Shown one piece after another: positions 63,293 through 64,000 of a stretch of 64,000 nucleotides of DNA. The notes below the pieces were generated by a model that did no database searches, was not told where the DNA came from, and was given only the letters and a program-made list of their open reading frames with translations. The position numbers and the translations under genes are program-made. The DNA is from G963556115 sp963675945 (GTDB lineage: Bacteria; Planctomycetota; SZUA-567): NCBI GenBank assembly GCA_963675945.1, contig OY780932.1, positions 3,100,001 to 3,164,000 on the forward strand, given 5' to 3'. Within the stretch, counting starts at the first letter, position 1, and each line of letters begins with the position of its first letter.

Positions 63293-64000
63293 TTATTCGG
63301 GATAATAAATATCGGCAAAGACCCCAACAGGTTCCACAACCTTGATCTCAGGCACCGCCTCACTCGCTAATGGAGCTAACGGTGGTATCGCACTCAAAGT
63401 TTGATCCTCCATCATTCGCAGTTCAGCATAATCAGGAGGTGGTGCTATTGGTTCTACTCTGACAGAACTCGGTATATAGCCGATATTTCCGGGAACACCC
63501 GGTTGCGCCGGAGCTTGTGGGCACTCTGGTTCCGCAAATTCCAGCTCATGCTTCAGGGCTGTATCCTGAGAATTGGATGCAACAGGCCTACCATTGAGTG
63601 TTTCTTTACTCTGGACATAACTCGCACTCGGATTGCCATAGACCATATCCTCAGACACTCGCGCCAGAATAGCCTCAGCCGAGAGTTGATATAATTCTGC
63701 ACAGATCTCACGATTATCCTTATCCATAAGCGCCTGCCAAACAAAATTCTCTGGCAGATACGGCAAATCTGTCCAACACGCAGATAGAACCGCAAGTAAC
63801 TTTCTACTCTCGGGATAACGCAACTTCCTGCTGCCCATATTCATTGCCTCGGCAAAGTCCTTGGTTCTTCTGAAGATAAACAACACTCGCACTAATCTTC
63901 CCAGCAAAGTTGACTCACTGGGCAGCTTCCGCCATTCTGCCAGGCGTACCGCTCTGATCTCCCTGCCAACACGCTCAGAATCAGCATTGAGTGCCGCGAC
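63293..64000 (-). CDS. Protein of unknown function, 5' end beyond window
   Basis: At least 235 codons are open to the right edge without a stop, so the start lies outside. Visible residues include a basic helical stretch with MNMGSRKLRYPESRKLLAVL, then PYLPENFVWQALMDKDNREI and a long Pro/Ala-rich tail (PECPQAPAQPGVPG, PPLAPLASEAVP). The C-terminal tail is probably disordered. I do not recognise the family. It converges on coaC with a gap of about nine bases. Confidence 0.55.
   Translation of the reverse strand, partial: VAALNADSERVGREIRAVRLAEWRKLPSESTLLGRLVRVLFIFRRTKDFAEAMNMGSRKLRYPESRKLLAVLSACWTDLPYLPENFVWQALMDKDNREICAELYQLSAEAILARVSEDMVYGNPSASYVQSKETLNGRPVASNSQDTALKHELEFAEPECPQAPAQPGVPGNIGYIPSSVRVEPIAPPPDYAELRMMEDQTLSAIPPLAPLASEAVPEIKVVEPVGVFADIYYPE

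Overview
The window is a bacterial chromosome segment of two parts. From 1 to about 24.7 kb it is an AT-rich, almost entirely minus-strand surface-glycan island. From 24.7 to 64 kb it is a less AT-rich housekeeping region. Several features suggest a PVC-superphylum bacterium, perhaps Lentisphaerota-like: a TPR Ser/Thr kinase paired with an ECF-like sigma factor, an FHA protein, a SpoIIE-type phosphatase, a YciH/SUI1 factor, a DUF4954-like beta-helix protein and many TTG starts. This placement is inferred from gene content only.

1-9.0 kb: a glycosyltransferase cut by the left edge, two divergent paralogous capsule-type glycosyltransferases that share a four-cysteine module, a SAM methyltransferase, a third capsule-type protein and a class III aminotransferase. 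The gaps hold decayed DNA: the C-terminal half of an IS1595-type transposase (5301-5555) and the rotted 5' end of a third copy of the four-cysteine glycosyltransferase (5938-6126).

9.5-24.2 kb: one long minus-strand operon, with many genes overlapping or nearly touching. It starts with pseB (UDP-GlcNAc 4,6-dehydratase) and contains a pseI-type nonulosonate synthase, pseF, a second CMP-sugar synthetase, two aldo/keto reductases, a Gfo/Idh/MocA dehydrogenase, a SPASM-type radical SAM enzyme and a GNAT-deacetylase fusion. It also carries an acyl-activation cassette: an AMP-forming ligase, an acyl carrier protein, a PLP aminotransferase and an AAC(3)-like acyltransferase. Two peptidase-like proteins (M29 and DUF4910) complete it. 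I read it as a pathway for a pseudaminic-acid-like nonulosonate with an unusual acyl group. Recognisable pseC and pseG are missing.

24.8-42 kb: an MsbA-like ABC exporter diverges from the glycan operon. Then come a COG2509 flavoprotein, FHA protein, metG, OsmC, the sigma factor/kinase pair, an EI24 membrane protein, an exported unknown protein, a Cof-type phosphatase, cobB/cbiA and mutS. The mutS promoter is overlapped by a palindrome.

42-54 kb: two small unknown proteins, a DUF4954-like protein, the 7TM-HD phosphodiesterase, ybeY, a CorC-type protein, mazG, a small membrane protein, an aminotransferase and trkA.

54-64 kb: a SpoIIE phosphatase, accD, rpe, a cold-shock gene with a structured leader, yciH, an ECF sigma factor followed by a membrane protein with 24 tandem 12-residue repeats, an fmdB-type zinc ribbon, a stand-alone coaC and the 3' part of an unknown gene. 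No rRNA, tRNA or CRISPR array was recognised.
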